Part shown: positions 7,576 through 17,500 of the stretch, piece after piece
Layout of the letters: each line of letters begins with the position of its first letter
Numbering within the stretch: the stretch's first letter is position 1
From: Tritonibacter multivorans
Lineage (GTDB): Bacteria > Pseudomonadota > Alphaproteobacteria > Rhodobacterales > Rhodobacteraceae
Reading direction: 5' to 3'
DNA: 64,000 nucleotides
NCBI RefSeq assembly: GCF_001458415.1
Contig: NZ_CYSD01000012.1
Coordinates: 124,001-188,000 of the forward strand
Notes under the pieces: model-generated
The model's database searches: none
The model's input: only the letters and a program-made list of their open reading frames with translations
Told to the model about the DNA's origin: nothing
Made by a program: the position numbers and the translations under genes

Positions 7576-9477
7576 ATGGCCAGCAAGGTATCGAACATCC
7601 GTGCCACTCACGGACCGCGCGCGCGGATCCTCTATCGCCATCGTCCGGAGGCCCCCACCCCCGGCACGCCGACCTCTTTTGACACACCGCCGTCACCGCT
7701 TGGGCCGCGCGGAAAACAGCACTCTATTGCCGCAGATGCGCTGCACGAAGACCATCTGCGCAATATTCAACGCTTGAAAAAACTGCGCGCCGACGCGGTG
7801 GATCGTGTGCTGCGAAAACCCGCGCGCGACACGGTCGGCCATCTGCATCAGGGCCGCCCTTTGGTGCCCACGCGGGGGCCGCTGACCGATGTACTGGCCA
7901 AATACCCGCCACAATTCTGGCTGCGCCACACGGCCCTGCCCTTTGACCGGCTGGGCCGAACAGCCCTGGTGTTGGTGGCCGACCCGGCCGTGCTGCCCAG
8001 CCTGCAAGAGGCCCTAAAAGACGATTTCGACACGCTATTGCCCGTCATGGCCGCAGCCGATGTTATAGAAAAGCACCTCTTGGCCCAGTTCGACCCAGAG
8101 CTGACCAAAGACGCCAGCCAATCTGTCCCGGCTGTCGAAAGCTGCCGCAGCTTTGACCCAACGGCTGCGCGCCCCTTGGCCTTTGCCTGCCTCGGCTTGC
8201 TGATCACCCTGTGTTTCGTCGCCCCAGCCTTTCTGGCGACGCTTGCCTCTGGCTTTGCCCTGATTGGGCTGCTTATGTTCACTGCTCTGCGCGCGACCGG
8301 GCTGATTGGTCAGTTCCGGCCGCCCCGCCTCAAACCCGTTGCCCTGCCCTCCGAAGTGTTGCCGCGTATTTCGATGCTGGTGCCGCTGTTTCGCGAGGCC
8401 GAGATTGGCCGCCACCTTCTGCGCAGGCTCTGCCGCCTCAGCTATCCACGCGACCGGCTGGAAGTTTTGCTGGTGGTCGAAGAGGACGACCAGATCACCC
8501 AAGACGCCATACGCCTGGCGGACCTGCCCGATTGGTTCAGGGTGGTCGAAGTACCGGGTTACGGCGCGCTCAAGACCAAGCCCCGCGCGATGAACTATGC
8601 GCTGAATTTCTGCCGGGGCGATATTATTGGGGTCTGGGATGCAGAAGACGCGCCAGAGCCTCACCAGCTGCACCGCGTGGCCCATCATTTTGCCACCGCT
8701 CCACCCGAAGTCGTCTGCCTGCAAGGGGTGCTGGACTACTACAACTGCGATCACAATTGGATCTCGCGCTGTTTCACGCTGGAATATGCCGGCTGGTTCC
8801 GGGTGCTGATGCAAGGTCTTGCGCGGCTGCGTCTGGTGCTGCCGCTGGGTGGTACCACTATGTTCATCCGCCGCAATGCGCTGGAACAGCTTGGCGCATG
8901 GGATGCCCATAATGTGACCGAGGACGCCGATCTGGGGGTGCGCATTGCCCGCCGCGGGCTGCGCACCGAAATGGTTGCCGTCACCACCTATGAAGAAGCC
9001 AACAGCCGCGTCATCCCCTGGATCAAGCAGCGCTCGCGCTGGCTGAAGGGATTTATGATGACCTATCTGGTGCATATGCGCCATCCCCGCCGTCTGTGGC
9101 GCGAATTGGGACCCCGGCGTTTTCTCGGGTTTCAGGCGTTTTTCCTCGGCACTATTGGTCAGTCGCTGATGGGTCCGGTGTTATGGAGCTTCTGGCTGAT
9201 TGTGCTGGGGCTGGGTCATCCCGCATCGGCCTATGTGCCGCCCGCGATTTTGCATTTCAGCGCAACCGCGCTGATCCTGTTCGAGGCGCTTAGCATTTCC
9301 ATCTGGATTGCCGGGGCACGGGCATCAGGACGGGGGTATCTGGCGTGGAATGCGCCCCTGATGCCGCTTTATTTCCTGATGTCCTGCGCGGCAGCCCTAA
9401 AGGCGCTTTACGAGGTTTTTGCCGCGCCGTTTTTCTGGGACAAGACACAGCATGGCGACCATGGCGGTGCCGAATAG
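7576..9477 (+). CDS. Processive family 2 glycosyltransferase with GspE-N-like domain
   Basis: 633-residue membrane protein. Residues about 85-180 resemble the N-terminal domain of type II secretion GspE (FWLRHTALPFDRLGRTALVL). Two transmembrane helices follow (about 195-245), then a GT2 catalytic domain with WDAED at 354-358 (DxD-type), TED at 448-450 and QRSRW at 485-489, and three to four C-terminal helices. These motifs mark processive synthases of the cellulose/glucan type (XagB-like). The product is presumably an exported beta-glycan. No BcsB-like or export partner is adjacent, so substrate and secretion route stay open. In-frame stops abut the ATG and no Shine-Dalgarno is seen close by. 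Confidence 0.87.
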   Translation: MASKVSNIRATHGPRARILYRHRPEAPTPGTPTSFDTPPSPLGPRGKQHSIAADALHEDHLRNIQRLKKLRADAVDRVLRKPARDTVGHLHQGRPLVPTRGPLTDVLAKYPPQFWLRHTALPFDRLGRTALVLVADPAVLPSLQEALKDDFDTLLPVMAAADVIEKHLLAQFDPELTKDASQSVPAVESCRSFDPTAARPLAFACLGLLITLCFVAPAFLATLASGFALIGLLMFTALRATGLIGQFRPPRLKPVALPSEVLPRISMLVPLFREAEIGRHLLRRLCRLSYPRDRLEVLLVVEEDDQITQDAIRLADLPDWFRVVEVPGYGALKTKPRAMNYALNFCRGDIIGVWDAEDAPEPHQLHRVAHHFATAPPEVVCLQGVLDYYNCDHNWISRCFTLEYAGWFRVLMQGLARLRLVLPLGGTTMFIRRNALEQLGAWDAHNVTEDADLGVRIARRGLRTEMVAVTTYEEANSRVIPWIKQRSRWLKGFMMTYLVHMRHPRRLWRELGPRRFLGFQAFFLGTIGQSLMGPVLWSFWLIVLGLGHPASAYVPPAILHFSATALILFEALSISIWIAGARASGRGYLAWNAPLMPLYFLMSCAAALKALYEVFAAPFFWDKTQHGDHGGAE

Positions 9478-9482
9478 GGCTG

Positions 9483-10139
9483 TCAGCTATTCGTCGCGCG
9501 CCCGTCGGCGTCTTGTTTCAGGCGGGTCGTGAAGGCAACCGAGATATGGTCTTTCAACGCCTGCCCTGCTGCGGCTTCGTCCCGGTTGGCAATGGCTGCC
9601 ACAATCGCCTTATGTTCGTCCTGCGCGATCTTACCACGCCCCTCAGCCGCCAACGACGTGGTCGCCATCAGCGCCATGGAGCGGTGCACCAGATCCAGCT
9701 GCTGCACCAGATAGCGGTTGTGCGAGGCCAAATGGATCTGCTGGTGAAAGCGGCGGTTCGCCTTGGCCAGCTCTACCGGGTCGTCAATCAGCGCATCATC
9801 GGCGGCGACCATGTCATGCAGCACCTGCACCTCTTCTGCGGTGGCGTGGCGGGCGGCAAGGCTGGCCGCAAGACCCTCGAGCTCGCGGCGCACCACATAA
9901 AGTTCAGCCATCTGATTGTGATCCAGCGACGCCACGATCAACGACCGGCCATCGCGTTCCAGCAGGGACTGAGTTTCCAGCCGCTGCAGCGCCTCGCGGA
10001 TCGGCGTGCGCGACACCCCAAAACGATCGGCCAGATCGCTTTCGACCAAACGATCGCCCGGCTTGAACATGCCCACATCGATCGCGTCAAGGATCAGGGA
10101 ATAGGCGTCTTTATGCGAAGGGCTGCGGGACTGGCTCAT
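9483..10139 (-). CDS. GntR family regulator, FadR/FCD subfamily
   Basis: 218 residues. Winged-helix N terminus (AYSLILDAIDVGMFKPGDRL, then DLADRFGVSRTPIREAL with the recognition helix) and an all-helical FCD ligand domain (ELYVVRRELEGLAA, HQQIHLASHN, EHKAIVAAI). FCD domains bind organic acids, often through a metal held by Asp/His residues. It converges on the glycosyltransferase with a 5-base gap and diverges from the HAD nucleotidase. Ligand and target cannot be inferred from neighbours. Confidence 0.92.
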   Translation of the reverse strand: MSQSRSPSHKDAYSLILDAIDVGMFKPGDRLVESDLADRFGVSRTPIREALQRLETQSLLERDGRSLIVASLDHNQMAELYVVRRELEGLAASLAARHATAEEVQVLHDMVAADDALIDDPVELAKANRRFHQQIHLASHNRYLVQQLDLVHRSMALMATTSLAAEGRGKIAQDEHKAIVAAIANRDEAAAGQALKDHISVAFTTRLKQDADGRATNS

Positions 10140-10261
10140 GTCGGCTCCGGATTTCGTCGATCCCCTTTCCTACCTGCCCAAAGCCACTGCAATCAACCCA
10201 TCGGGACGCTCCGGCTGCGGAAATCATTGCAAAGGGGCCGTCTGCGGCCTAAGTGCAAGCT

Positions 10262-10918
10262 ATGGTGAAACAAAGCTTCTCTCATGTGCGTCACTGGGTG
10301 TTCGACCTCGACAATACCCTCTACCACCCTTCCGCCCGGCTGTTCGATCAGATCGAGGCGAAGATGAACGCCTATATGGTGGCGGAGTTGAACCTGACCG
10401 AGGCCGAAGCCAGCACCCTGCGCGCCGATTATTGGCGCAACCATGGCACCACGCTGGCGGGGTTGATGGAAGTCCACCAGATCGACCCAGACCCGTTCCT
10501 GTTGGATGTCCATGACATCGACCTCGCGCATCTGGAGGAAGACGCCGCACTGGCCGCGGCCATCGCCGCCCTGCCCGGCAAAAAGATCGTCTACACCAAT
10601 GGCACCGCGCCCTACGCGGCCCGGGTTCTGGAAGCGCGCGGGCTGGACGGGTTGTTTGACAGCATCTGGGGGGTGGAACACGCAGGCTACCGCCCAAAAC
10701 CGGAAGCCGCAGCCTTTGAAACCGTCTTTGCCAAAGCAGGGATAGATGGATCTGTTGGCGCCATGTTCGAAGACGACCCCCGCAACCTCGCGGTGCCCCA
10801 TGCGATGGGAATGAAAACCGTCCATGTGGCGGACGAACCCCACACCGGCGAACACGCAGGCGATCACGTGCATCACCACACGGATGTGCTGGCACAGTTT
10901 TTACAGGCATTGAGCTGA
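10262..10918 (+). CDS. HAD pyrimidine 5'-nucleotidase
   Basis: 218 residues with all HAD motifs: DLDNTLYHP with the nucleophilic Asp, YTNGTAPYAA (motif II), RPKPEAAAF (motif III lysine) and EDDPRNLAVPHAMG (motif IV). It matches the SDT1-like pyrimidine 5'-nucleotidase group, which dephosphorylates UMP/CMP. A GTG at 10253 in frame would add three residues; ATG 10262 gives the usual N terminus. A histidine-rich tail (HTGEHAGDHVHHH) is conspicuous and may bind metal. The 122-base spacer to the divergent GntR gene carries its promoter. Confidence 0.87.
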   Translation: MVKQSFSHVRHWVFDLDNTLYHPSARLFDQIEAKMNAYMVAELNLTEAEASTLRADYWRNHGTTLAGLMEVHQIDPDPFLLDVHDIDLAHLEEDAALAAAIAALPGKKIVYTNGTAPYAARVLEARGLDGLFDSIWGVEHAGYRPKPEAAAFETVFAKAGIDGSVGAMFEDDPRNLAVPHAMGMKTVHVADEPHTGEHAGDHVHHHTDVLAQFLQALS

Positions 10919-10977
10919 TCTGCGGCGGTAGGACGCATCCACCTCAAATACCGGCCATCCTATATCCTTCATAAAGG

Positions 10978-11250
10978 ATGAATGTTTATAGGAACCCCGT
11001 TTTGACCGCCTATACCCTGCCCCCGCGCCTGTCCCTGTCCCAGCGCCTGCTGTTTGCCGTGCCCGTCTTGGGCCGTATGGCAAAAGAGGTCACATATGGC
11101 GATGCGGACAATATCTACTATGCGCTTGCCAGTTTTGTCAGCGCCTGGGGCTGTGCGATCCTGTTGTTTGGCCTGCCGGGTCTTTATATTCCGGCACTGT
11201 GCCTGGTGCCGGTGGTGATGGGTTTGCTGATCGCAGTCTCGCGCGGCTAA
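10978..11250 (+). CDS. Small conserved-type membrane protein
   Basis: 90 residues. The N-terminal half is amphipathic/basic; the C-terminal 45 residues form two hydrophobic helices (WGCAILLFGLPGLYIPALCL and VPVVMGLLIAVS). I do not recognise a named family. It lies between the nucleotidase and a UbiH-type hydroxylase, all on the plus strand. AGGATG just upstream of the ATG is the nearest Shine-Dalgarno-like sequence, but spacing is short. A real gene is likely from codon use and uninterrupted frame. Confidence 0.6.
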   Translation: MNVYRNPVLTAYTLPPRLSLSQRLLFAVPVLGRMAKEVTYGDADNIYYALASFVSAWGCAILLFGLPGLYIPALCLVPVVMGLLIAVSRG

Positions 11251-11262
11251 GACCCTTGGGTG

Positions 11263-11279
11263 AGTGACAGGATGTCACT
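11263..11279 (+). terminator. Possible weak terminator
   Basis: Perfect 7-base inverted repeat AGTGACA / TGTCACT with a 3-base loop, followed by TGTCTTT, 13 bases after the small membrane protein stop. The stem is only moderately GC-rich, so it could instead be an operator for the next gene. Confidence 0.35.
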
Positions 11280-11339
11280 TGTCTTTCCCGTCCGCCGCGC
11301 TCTATGTCATTGACGAAACGTGACGAAAGGGCGGGCGCG

Positions 11340-12548
11340 ATGACAACGACCGGGACCACAAGCTGCGACATCCTGATTTCCGGTGGCGGAATTGCAGGGC
11401 TCACGGCGGCTGCAACCTTTGCCGCCAATGGGTTTTCGGTGATCTGCGTCGACCCAAGCGCGCCTGTGACCGAACGCAATGCGCAAGGGTCTGATCTGCG
11501 CACCACGGCCTTTCTGCAACCCGCCAAAGCCCTGCTCGAAGCAGCTGGCATCTGGACACGCCTGGCGCCCTATGCCGCGCCGCTGCAGATCATGCGCATT
11601 ATTGATGCCGGCGGCGCAGAGCCCAAACCCCGCGTGGTGCGCGAATTCAATGCCACCGAGATCTCGGAGCTGCCCTTTGGCTGGAACCTGCCGAATTGGT
11701 TGTTGCGCCGTGAACTGCTGGCGCGTCTGGGCGAACTGCCGAATGCGACGTTCCGCGCAGGCGTCGGCACCAAGTCCCTGTTCACCCGCACGCAGGAAGC
11801 GCGCGTCACGCTGACCGATGGCACAAAGGTTTCCTGTCGGCTGGTGCTGGCCTGTGACGGGCGCAGCTCCCCCATGCGAGATGCCGCAGGCATCAGCGTT
11901 AAGACCACCCGCTATGGCCAGAAAGCGCTGGCCTTTGCGGTCACACATCCAAAGCCGCACGAAAATGTCTCGACCGAGATCCACCGCTCGGGTGGGCCGT
12001 TCACTTTGGTCCCGTTGCCCGATCTTGAAGGGCAACATTCGTCGGCGATTGTCTGGATGGAGCGTTCGGCCAATGCCGACGCGCTTGCGGCACTGGATGA
12101 GGCGGCATTTGAAGCGGCTATGAACGAACGGTCCTGCGAAGTACTCGGGCCGATGAAGCTGGCGTCGCGCCGCACGCTCTGGCCGATCATTGCCCAAAGC
12201 GCCGCGCGCCTGAGCGGCGAACGCGTGGCCCTTATGGCGGAGGCTGCCCATGTTGTGCCGCCCATTGGGGCGCAGGGGCTGAATATGTCACTGGCAGATC
12301 TTGGCACCCTGCTGGAGCTGGCCACAGCCCGCCCCGAGGGCTTGGGCGATGAAGTGATGCTAGAGGCTTACCACCGCGCCAGACACAACGACATTGGCCT
12401 GCGCGTTGCGGGTATTGATGCCTTGAACCGGGCCTCCATGATCGAAGCCCGCCCCCTGCGCGACATGCGTGCGGCGGGTTTGGCCGCCCTGTATTCCCTG
12501 CCGCAGGTGCGGCGGATGCTGATGCAGATGGGGCTGGGGGTGCGCTAA
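11340..12548 (+). CDS. UbiH/UbiF-type FAD-dependent hydroxylase
   Basis: 402-residue flavoprotein monooxygenase of the ubiquinone-biosynthesis type. Motifs: ISGGGIAGLTAAATF (ADP-binding), ACDGRSSPMRDAAG (DG motif) and ALMAEAAHVVPPIGAQGLN, where the usual GD of the third FAD motif is AE, a variation I believe is common in alphaproteobacterial members. Likely hydroxylates a ring position of the ubiquinone precursor; the exact position cannot be deduced. ATG 11340 with AAAGGG upstream is preferred over ATG 11304. Confidence 0.88.
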   Translation: MTTTGTTSCDILISGGGIAGLTAAATFAANGFSVICVDPSAPVTERNAQGSDLRTTAFLQPAKALLEAAGIWTRLAPYAAPLQIMRIIDAGGAEPKPRVVREFNATEISELPFGWNLPNWLLRRELLARLGELPNATFRAGVGTKSLFTRTQEARVTLTDGTKVSCRLVLACDGRSSPMRDAAGISVKTTRYGQKALAFAVTHPKPHENVSTEIHRSGGPFTLVPLPDLEGQHSSAIVWMERSANADALAALDEAAFEAAMNERSCEVLGPMKLASRRTLWPIIAQSAARLSGERVALMAEAAHVVPPIGAQGLNMSLADLGTLLELATARPEGLGDEVMLEAYHRARHNDIGLRVAGIDALNRASMIEARPLRDMRAAGLAALYSLPQVRRMLMQMGLGVR

Positions 12549-12580
12549 GAAAAAGGCCCTTTCCCATCGGGAAAGGGCCT
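12546..12580 (-). terminator. Terminator of the class V aminotransferase gene
   Basis: Perfect 12-base stem AGGCCCTTTCCC / GGGAAAGGGCCT with a 3-base loop. On the minus strand it runs into CTTTTTCTTAG, so it ends leftward transcription from the aminotransferase; it also abuts the stop of the plus-strand hydroxylase. Confidence 0.8.
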
Positions 12581-12613
12581 GCCTCCGGCGGGAGTATTTT
12601 TCGCCAAAAGAAG
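12581..12613 (-). repeat. Dispersed 3'-end repeat, copy 1
   Basis: About 33 bases. Read in the direction of the aminotransferase gene it begins CTTCTTTTGGC and ends CCCGCCGGAGGC, starting 22 bases after the stop and directly before the terminator hairpin. Two further copies occur at 23075-23107 and 39868-39899 in the same orientation relative to the preceding gene. Confidence 0.8.
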
Positions 12614-12634
12614 CTGCGGTTGGCGTTGCAGCCG

Positions 12635-13759
12635 TCAGAGAACCTGATCGACCGCCGCTTTCAGGCGCGCGAGGGTTTCATCGACGTCATAGAGTTTGTC
12701 GAGCCCAAAGAGACCCAAACGGAAGGTTTTAAACGCATCCCCTTCGTCACAGGCCAACGGTACGCCTGCGGCAATCTGCATGCCAAGTGCTGCGAACTTC
12801 TTGCCGTTTTGCACTTCAGGGTCCGAGGTGTAGCTGACCACGACGCCCGGTGCGCCAAAACCTTCGGCGGCAACCGAAGTCACACCTTTGACTGCCAGCA
12901 TCTCGCGGACGCCATTGCCGAGCTTCCATTGCGCTTCGCGCAGGCGTTCAAAGCCGTAGTCACGCGTCTCGGCCATTGTGTCGCGGAACGCGCGCAGCGC
13001 ATCCGTCGGCATGGTGGCGTGATAGGCATGACCGCCGTTCAGATAGGCCTGCATGATCGCATGCCACTGCTTGAGGTTGATGGCAAAACTGTCAGAGGTG
13101 GTCTCTTCCAGACGGGCCAGCGCCCGGTCCGACATCATCACCAAGCCAGCCGACGGGGAGGCCGACCAGCCCTTTTGCGGCGCAGAGATCAGCACATCAA
13201 CGCCGGTGGCTTTCATGTCGATCCAGGCACAGCCCGAGGCGATACAGTCCAGCACCATCAGCGCGCCGACCTCATGCGCGGCCTCGGCCATGGCGGTTAC
13301 ATAGTCGTCGGGCAGGATCACACCTGCCGAGGTTTCCACATGCGGGGCAAAAACGATCTGCGGTTTCTGGTCGCGAATGGTCGCAACGACCTCTTCGATC
13401 GGGGCGGGGGCAAAGGGGCTGCCGACCGCATTGCCGGTTGGGCGCGCTTTCAGAACGGTGGCGGATTTGGTAAAGCCCCCGGCCTCAAAGATCTGGGACC
13501 AGCGATAGGAGAACCACCCATTGCGCACCACCAGCGCATCCTGGTCGCGGGCGAACTGGCGCGCCACGGCCTCCATCGCGAAGGTGCCGCCGCCCGGCAC
13601 CAATGCGGTGGCAGAGGCGCTGTAGACCTCTTTCAGCATGCCATCAATGTCGCGCATCACAGTCTGGAACGCCTGCGACATGTGGTTCAAAGAGCGGTCG
13701 GTAAAGACCACAGAAAATTCATCAAGACCGGTGGGATCAACAGTATCAAGCAGGGCCAT
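12635..13759 (-). CDS. Class V PLP aminotransferase (alanine/serine-glyoxylate type)
   Basis: 374 residues, fold type I. Seen: VPGGGTFAMEAVARQF near the N terminus, VLDCIASGCAWIDM with the PLP-contacting Asp, and SAPQKGWSASPSAG with the Schiff-base lysine. This is the class V branch with alanine-glyoxylate and serine-glyoxylate/pyruvate transaminases; the precise amino donor is open. The start at 13759 has GAAGGA 6 bases upstream; a longer frame to 13813 is not family-like. Two Lrp/AsnC genes lie just upstream on the same strand (100-base gap), a frequent arrangement for amino-acid catabolic genes and their regulators. Confidence 0.85.
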   Translation of the reverse strand: MALLDTVDPTGLDEFSVVFTDRSLNHMSQAFQTVMRDIDGMLKEVYSASATALVPGGGTFAMEAVARQFARDQDALVVRNGWFSYRWSQIFEAGGFTKSATVLKARPTGNAVGSPFAPAPIEEVVATIRDQKPQIVFAPHVETSAGVILPDDYVTAMAEAAHEVGALMVLDCIASGCAWIDMKATGVDVLISAPQKGWSASPSAGLVMMSDRALARLEETTSDSFAINLKQWHAIMQAYLNGGHAYHATMPTDALRAFRDTMAETRDYGFERLREAQWKLGNGVREMLAVKGVTSVAAEGFGAPGVVVSYTSDPEVQNGKKFAALGMQIAAGVPLACDEGDAFKTFRLGLFGLDKLYDVDETLARLKAAVDQVL

Positions 13760-13860
13760 GGGACGTTCCTTCAGGGGAGTTTGCCCATGTTCTTGCAGAG
13801 CAATCTTCGCCACTCAAGAGAAATTCATCAGGTCAGTTTCAGGATTTTCCTGAAGAACTG

Positions 13861-14322
13861 CTAGGCCGCGCCCAGCGGTCCGGGACGACGTTCGTCCGAC
13901 AAGAGCACGTTGGCATCCACATTGCCGACCCCCGGCAGGGTCATGATCCGGCGGCGCAGGACGCGCTCAAAGTCAGAAATATCGCGCGCCACCACCCGCA
14001 GACGATAATCATAGAGACCCAGCACATGTTCAATGCTCTGGACTTCGGGGATGGCGGTCACGGCGCGTTCGAAATCTTCAAGGCTCAGCCGCCCTTTGGT
14101 CGCAAGCTTCACACCAAGAAACACAGTTACCCCAAAGCCGAGCTTCTCTGCATCTAGTTCCAGACGCCGACCGGTGATAATGCCCGCCTCTTCCAGCCGC
14201 TTGATCCGGCGCCACGTGGCAGGCTGTGACAGTCCCAGTTCCCGCCCTAATGCGCCTGCCGATTGGCTTGCGTCCGTGGAGAGCGCACGCAGCAAGGCAA
14301 AGTCGAGATCATCCAGACTCAT
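13861..14322 (-). CDS. Lrp/AsnC family regulator (downstream member of a pair)
   Basis: 153 residues: helix-turn-helix at the N terminus (LGRELGLSQPATWRRIKRLE) and a RAM/AsnC ligand domain (VLGLYDYRLRVVARDISDF). Members form octamers that sense amino acids. The ATG overlaps the stop of the second Lrp-type gene by four bases (ATGA), so the pair is translationally coupled. The likely target set is the aminotransferase behind it or ilvC in front. Confidence 0.93.
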   Translation of the reverse strand: MSLDDLDFALLRALSTDASQSAGALGRELGLSQPATWRRIKRLEEAGIITGRRLELDAEKLGFGVTVFLGVKLATKGRLSLEDFERAVTAIPEVQSIEHVLGLYDYRLRVVARDISDFERVLRRRIMTLPGVGNVDANVLLSDERRPGPLGAA

Positions 14323-14774
14323 ATCGGCAAACCTTTGTTCGCCTTGATCCGCGCCACATGGGTCAGGGCCTCGATGTCGGCCATATGCGGCAGATAGAGG
14401 ATCTTTTCGCGGTAGATGGATTGATAGTGCCGCATGTCCCGCGCGATCAGCGACAGGCGCACGTCCACCTGACCGAGGAAGGTCTGGATCTCCAGCACTT
14501 CGGGGATCTGCCGCGCGGCTGGGATAAATTCGTCAAAGGCGCGCGGGTTTGTCTTGTCCAGCGTCACGCGCAGGCTGACTTCGACTGCATAGCCCAAGGC
14601 CTGCCAATCGATCACCGCGCGGGACCCGCGCAGCACGCCCCCCTCCCGCAGTTTCTCCAGCCGCCGCGACAGGCGCGAGGCAGTCAGGCCCAGATGATCG
14701 GCCAGATCAGGAATCGACCGGGCCGGATCAGCCTGCAGATTGCGAAGTATGCGTCGGTCGAGGTCATCAAGCAT
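14319..14774 (-). CDS. Lrp/AsnC family regulator (upstream member of a pair)
   Basis: 151 residues from ATG 14774: LADHLGLTASRLSRRLEKLR as the helix-turn-helix and FLGQVDVRLSLIARDMRHYQ in the ligand domain. Alternative starts exist in frame at 14786 (ATG) and 14801 (GTG); none has a convincing Shine-Dalgarno, so the N terminus is uncertain by up to nine residues. Its sequence differs clearly from the downstream Lrp, so this is an old pair rather than a recent duplication. Divergent from ilvC. Confidence 0.9.
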   Translation of the reverse strand: MLDDLDRRILRNLQADPARSIPDLADHLGLTASRLSRRLEKLREGGVLRGSRAVIDWQALGYAVEVSLRVTLDKTNPRAFDEFIPAARQIPEVLEIQTFLGQVDVRLSLIARDMRHYQSIYREKILYLPHMADIEALTHVARIKANKGLPI

Positions 14775-14793
14775 GATTGAAAGCATAAATGTC

Positions 14794-14830
14794 AAATTCA
14801 CGAATGACCATTGCGAATTTTCGCGAATTT
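14794..14830. promoter_or_regulatory. GAATTT inverted and direct repeats between lrp pair and ilvC
   Basis: AAATTC (14794-14799) and GAATTT (14815-14820) form an interrupted palindrome with inner AAT/ATT pairing; a further GAATTT follows at 14825-14830. The AT-rich, spaced layout resembles Lrp-type operators and sits between divergent regulator and biosynthetic genes. Confidence 0.45.
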
Positions 14831-14872
14831 ATGCGCGCATCCCGGTCGATTTCGCGCGCCCACCCCGTATGA

Positions 14873-15928
<1,056 letters not shown>

Positions 15929-15954
15929 TCGGTCTTTGATTTGCAATCAGGAGG

Positions 15955-15986
15955 CGGGGTCGACTTTGTCGGCCCCGTTTTCTTTT
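15955..15986 (+). terminator. Intrinsic terminator of ilvC
   Basis: CGGGGTCGAC / GTCGGCCCCG stem (one mismatch) with TTT loop followed by TTTTCTTTT, 26 bases after the stop. Confidence 0.85.
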
Positions 15987-16032
15987 GTCCGTTTTCTTGA
16001 TCTGTTCAAAACGCAGATCGCAAAGCGCAACA

Positions 16033-16062
16033 GAAAACGCGCCGGGCCAAAGGCCCGGCGCG
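16033..16062 (-). terminator. Terminator of the folB-folP-glmM unit
   Basis: Perfect stem CGCGCCGGGCC / GGCCCGGCGCG around AAA at 16038-16062; on the minus strand it is followed by TTTTCTGTT. It lies 41 bases after the glmM stop. Confidence 0.8.
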
Positions 16063-16103
16063 CTGGTCGTCCCCGAAGGGGGCGAAATTCCTCAGGGCTT
16101 GGG

Positions 16104-17447
16104 TCAGGCGGTCGCCGCCTCAACTGCCGCCACAACATCGGCCACAGTGGTTTGCAACAGGCCCGCATCCTCGCATTCCGCCATCACGCGGATCAGCGGT
16201 TCGGTGCCGGATTTGCGAATGAGCAGACGCCCCTGCCCCACCAGCGCGCGCTCGGCGGTCTCAATAGCGGATTGCACCTGATCGCTCTCCAGCGGGGTTT
16301 GGCCTGCGGCGTAGCGGACGTTCTGCAACAGCTGCGGCACCGGCTGGAACTGCTGCGCAAGAGTTGATGCCTTCTGGCCTGTGCGCACCATTTCGCCCAG
16401 GAAATGCAGGCCCGCCATCAGACCGTCGCCGGTGGTGGCAAAATCGCTCATGACAATGTGGCCAGACTGTTCCCCGCCAAGGTTGAACCCACCTTGGCGC
16501 ATCCGTTCCACGACATAGCGGTCGCCGACCGAGGTCCGCTCCAGACCCAGTCCCTTGCCCTCAAGGAAGCGTTCGAGCCCAAGGTTCGACATCACGGTCG
16601 CCACCAGCGCATCGCCTGCCAGACGCCCGTCATTGGCCCAGGTCGCCGCCAACAGAGCCATCAGCTGGTCACCATCGGCAACCTGCCCGGTTTCGTCGAT
16701 CATGATCACCCGGTCCGCATCGCCATCCAGACAGATGCCCACATGGGCGCCATGGGCCACGACGGTTTCCGCTGCGACCGCAGGCTGGGTCGAGCCACAG
16801 CCGCGGTTGATATTGGTGCCATCGGGCGACACACCCACCGGGATCACCTCGGCGCCAAGCTCCCAAAGGATTTCTGGCGCGGCGCGGTGGGCGGCGCCAT
16901 TGGCGCAGTCAATCACCACCTTCAGCCCGTCCAGACGCAGATCACGCGGCAGGGAGCCCTTCACCCGCTCCCCATAGCGGAAGCGCGCATCGTCGATCCG
17001 CTTGGCACGACCAATGTTTTGGGATTGCGCAGGCTCAACGCCGGCCTCAATCAGGGCTTCAATTTCGATCTCGGCCTGATCCGACAGCTTGTAGCCATCG
17101 GGGCCAAAGAACTTGATCCCATTGTCGTCGGCGGGGTTGTGGCTGGCGGAAATCATCACGCCCAGATCCGCGCGCATGGAGCGGGTCATCAGCCCCACAG
17201 CCGGTGTTGGCACTGGGCCAAGCAGCAGCACATTCATGCCGGTGGATGTGAGCCCCGCCGTCAGTGCGTTTTCAAACATATAGCCAGACAGCCGCGTATC
17301 CTTGCCGATCACAACCCGATGTCCAGCCGAAGCATCGCGGCGGAAATAGCGCCCCACGGCGGCGCCAATGCGCAGCGCCATATCGGCGGTCATAGGATGG
17401 ATATTGGCTGTGCCGCGGACACCATCGGTGCCAAAAAGCTTACGCAT
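16104..17447 (-). CDS. glmM: Phosphoglucosamine mutase
   Basis: 447 residues, normal length. Interconverts glucosamine-6-phosphate and glucosamine-1-phosphate on the way to UDP-GlcNAc for peptidoglycan and LPS. The N terminus [12 protein letters not shown] is diagnostic, and the phosphoserine loop [13 protein letters not shown] places the active serine at 102. The frame is open further upstream but the family start is clear. Last gene of a folB-folP-glmM unit, 53 bases after folP. Confidence 0.97.
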   Translation of the reverse strand: MRKLFGTDGVRGTANIHPMTADMALRIGAAVGRYFRRDASAGHRVVIGKDTRLSGYMFENALTAGLTSTGMNVLLLGPVPTPAVGLMTRSMRADLGVMISASHNPADDNGIKFFGPDGYKLSDQAEIEIEALIEAGVEPAQSQNIGRAKRIDDARFRYGERVKGSLPRDLRLDGLKVVIDCANGAAHRAAPEILWELGAEVIPVGVSPDGTNINRGCGSTQPAVAAETVVAHGAHVGICLDGDADRVIMIDETGQVADGDQLMALLAATWANDGRLAGDALVATVMSNLGLERFLEGKGLGLERTSVGDRYVVERMRQGGFNLGGEQSGHIVMSDFATTGDGLMAGLHFLGEMVRTGQKASTLAQQFQPVPQLLQNVRYAAGQTPLESDQVQSAIETAERALVGQGRLLIRKSGTEPLIRVMAECEDAGLLQTTVADVVAAVEAATA

Positions 17448-17500
17448 TTGCTCGTCCCTTGCCGGTTCTTGTCTCTCCGGCGGTTCGCGTGCCGGTGCGA

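Noticed and set aside
12620-13864. 414-codon open frame on the plus strand
   Set aside because: Antisense to the class V aminotransferase, which has the PLP lysine and a ribosome site.
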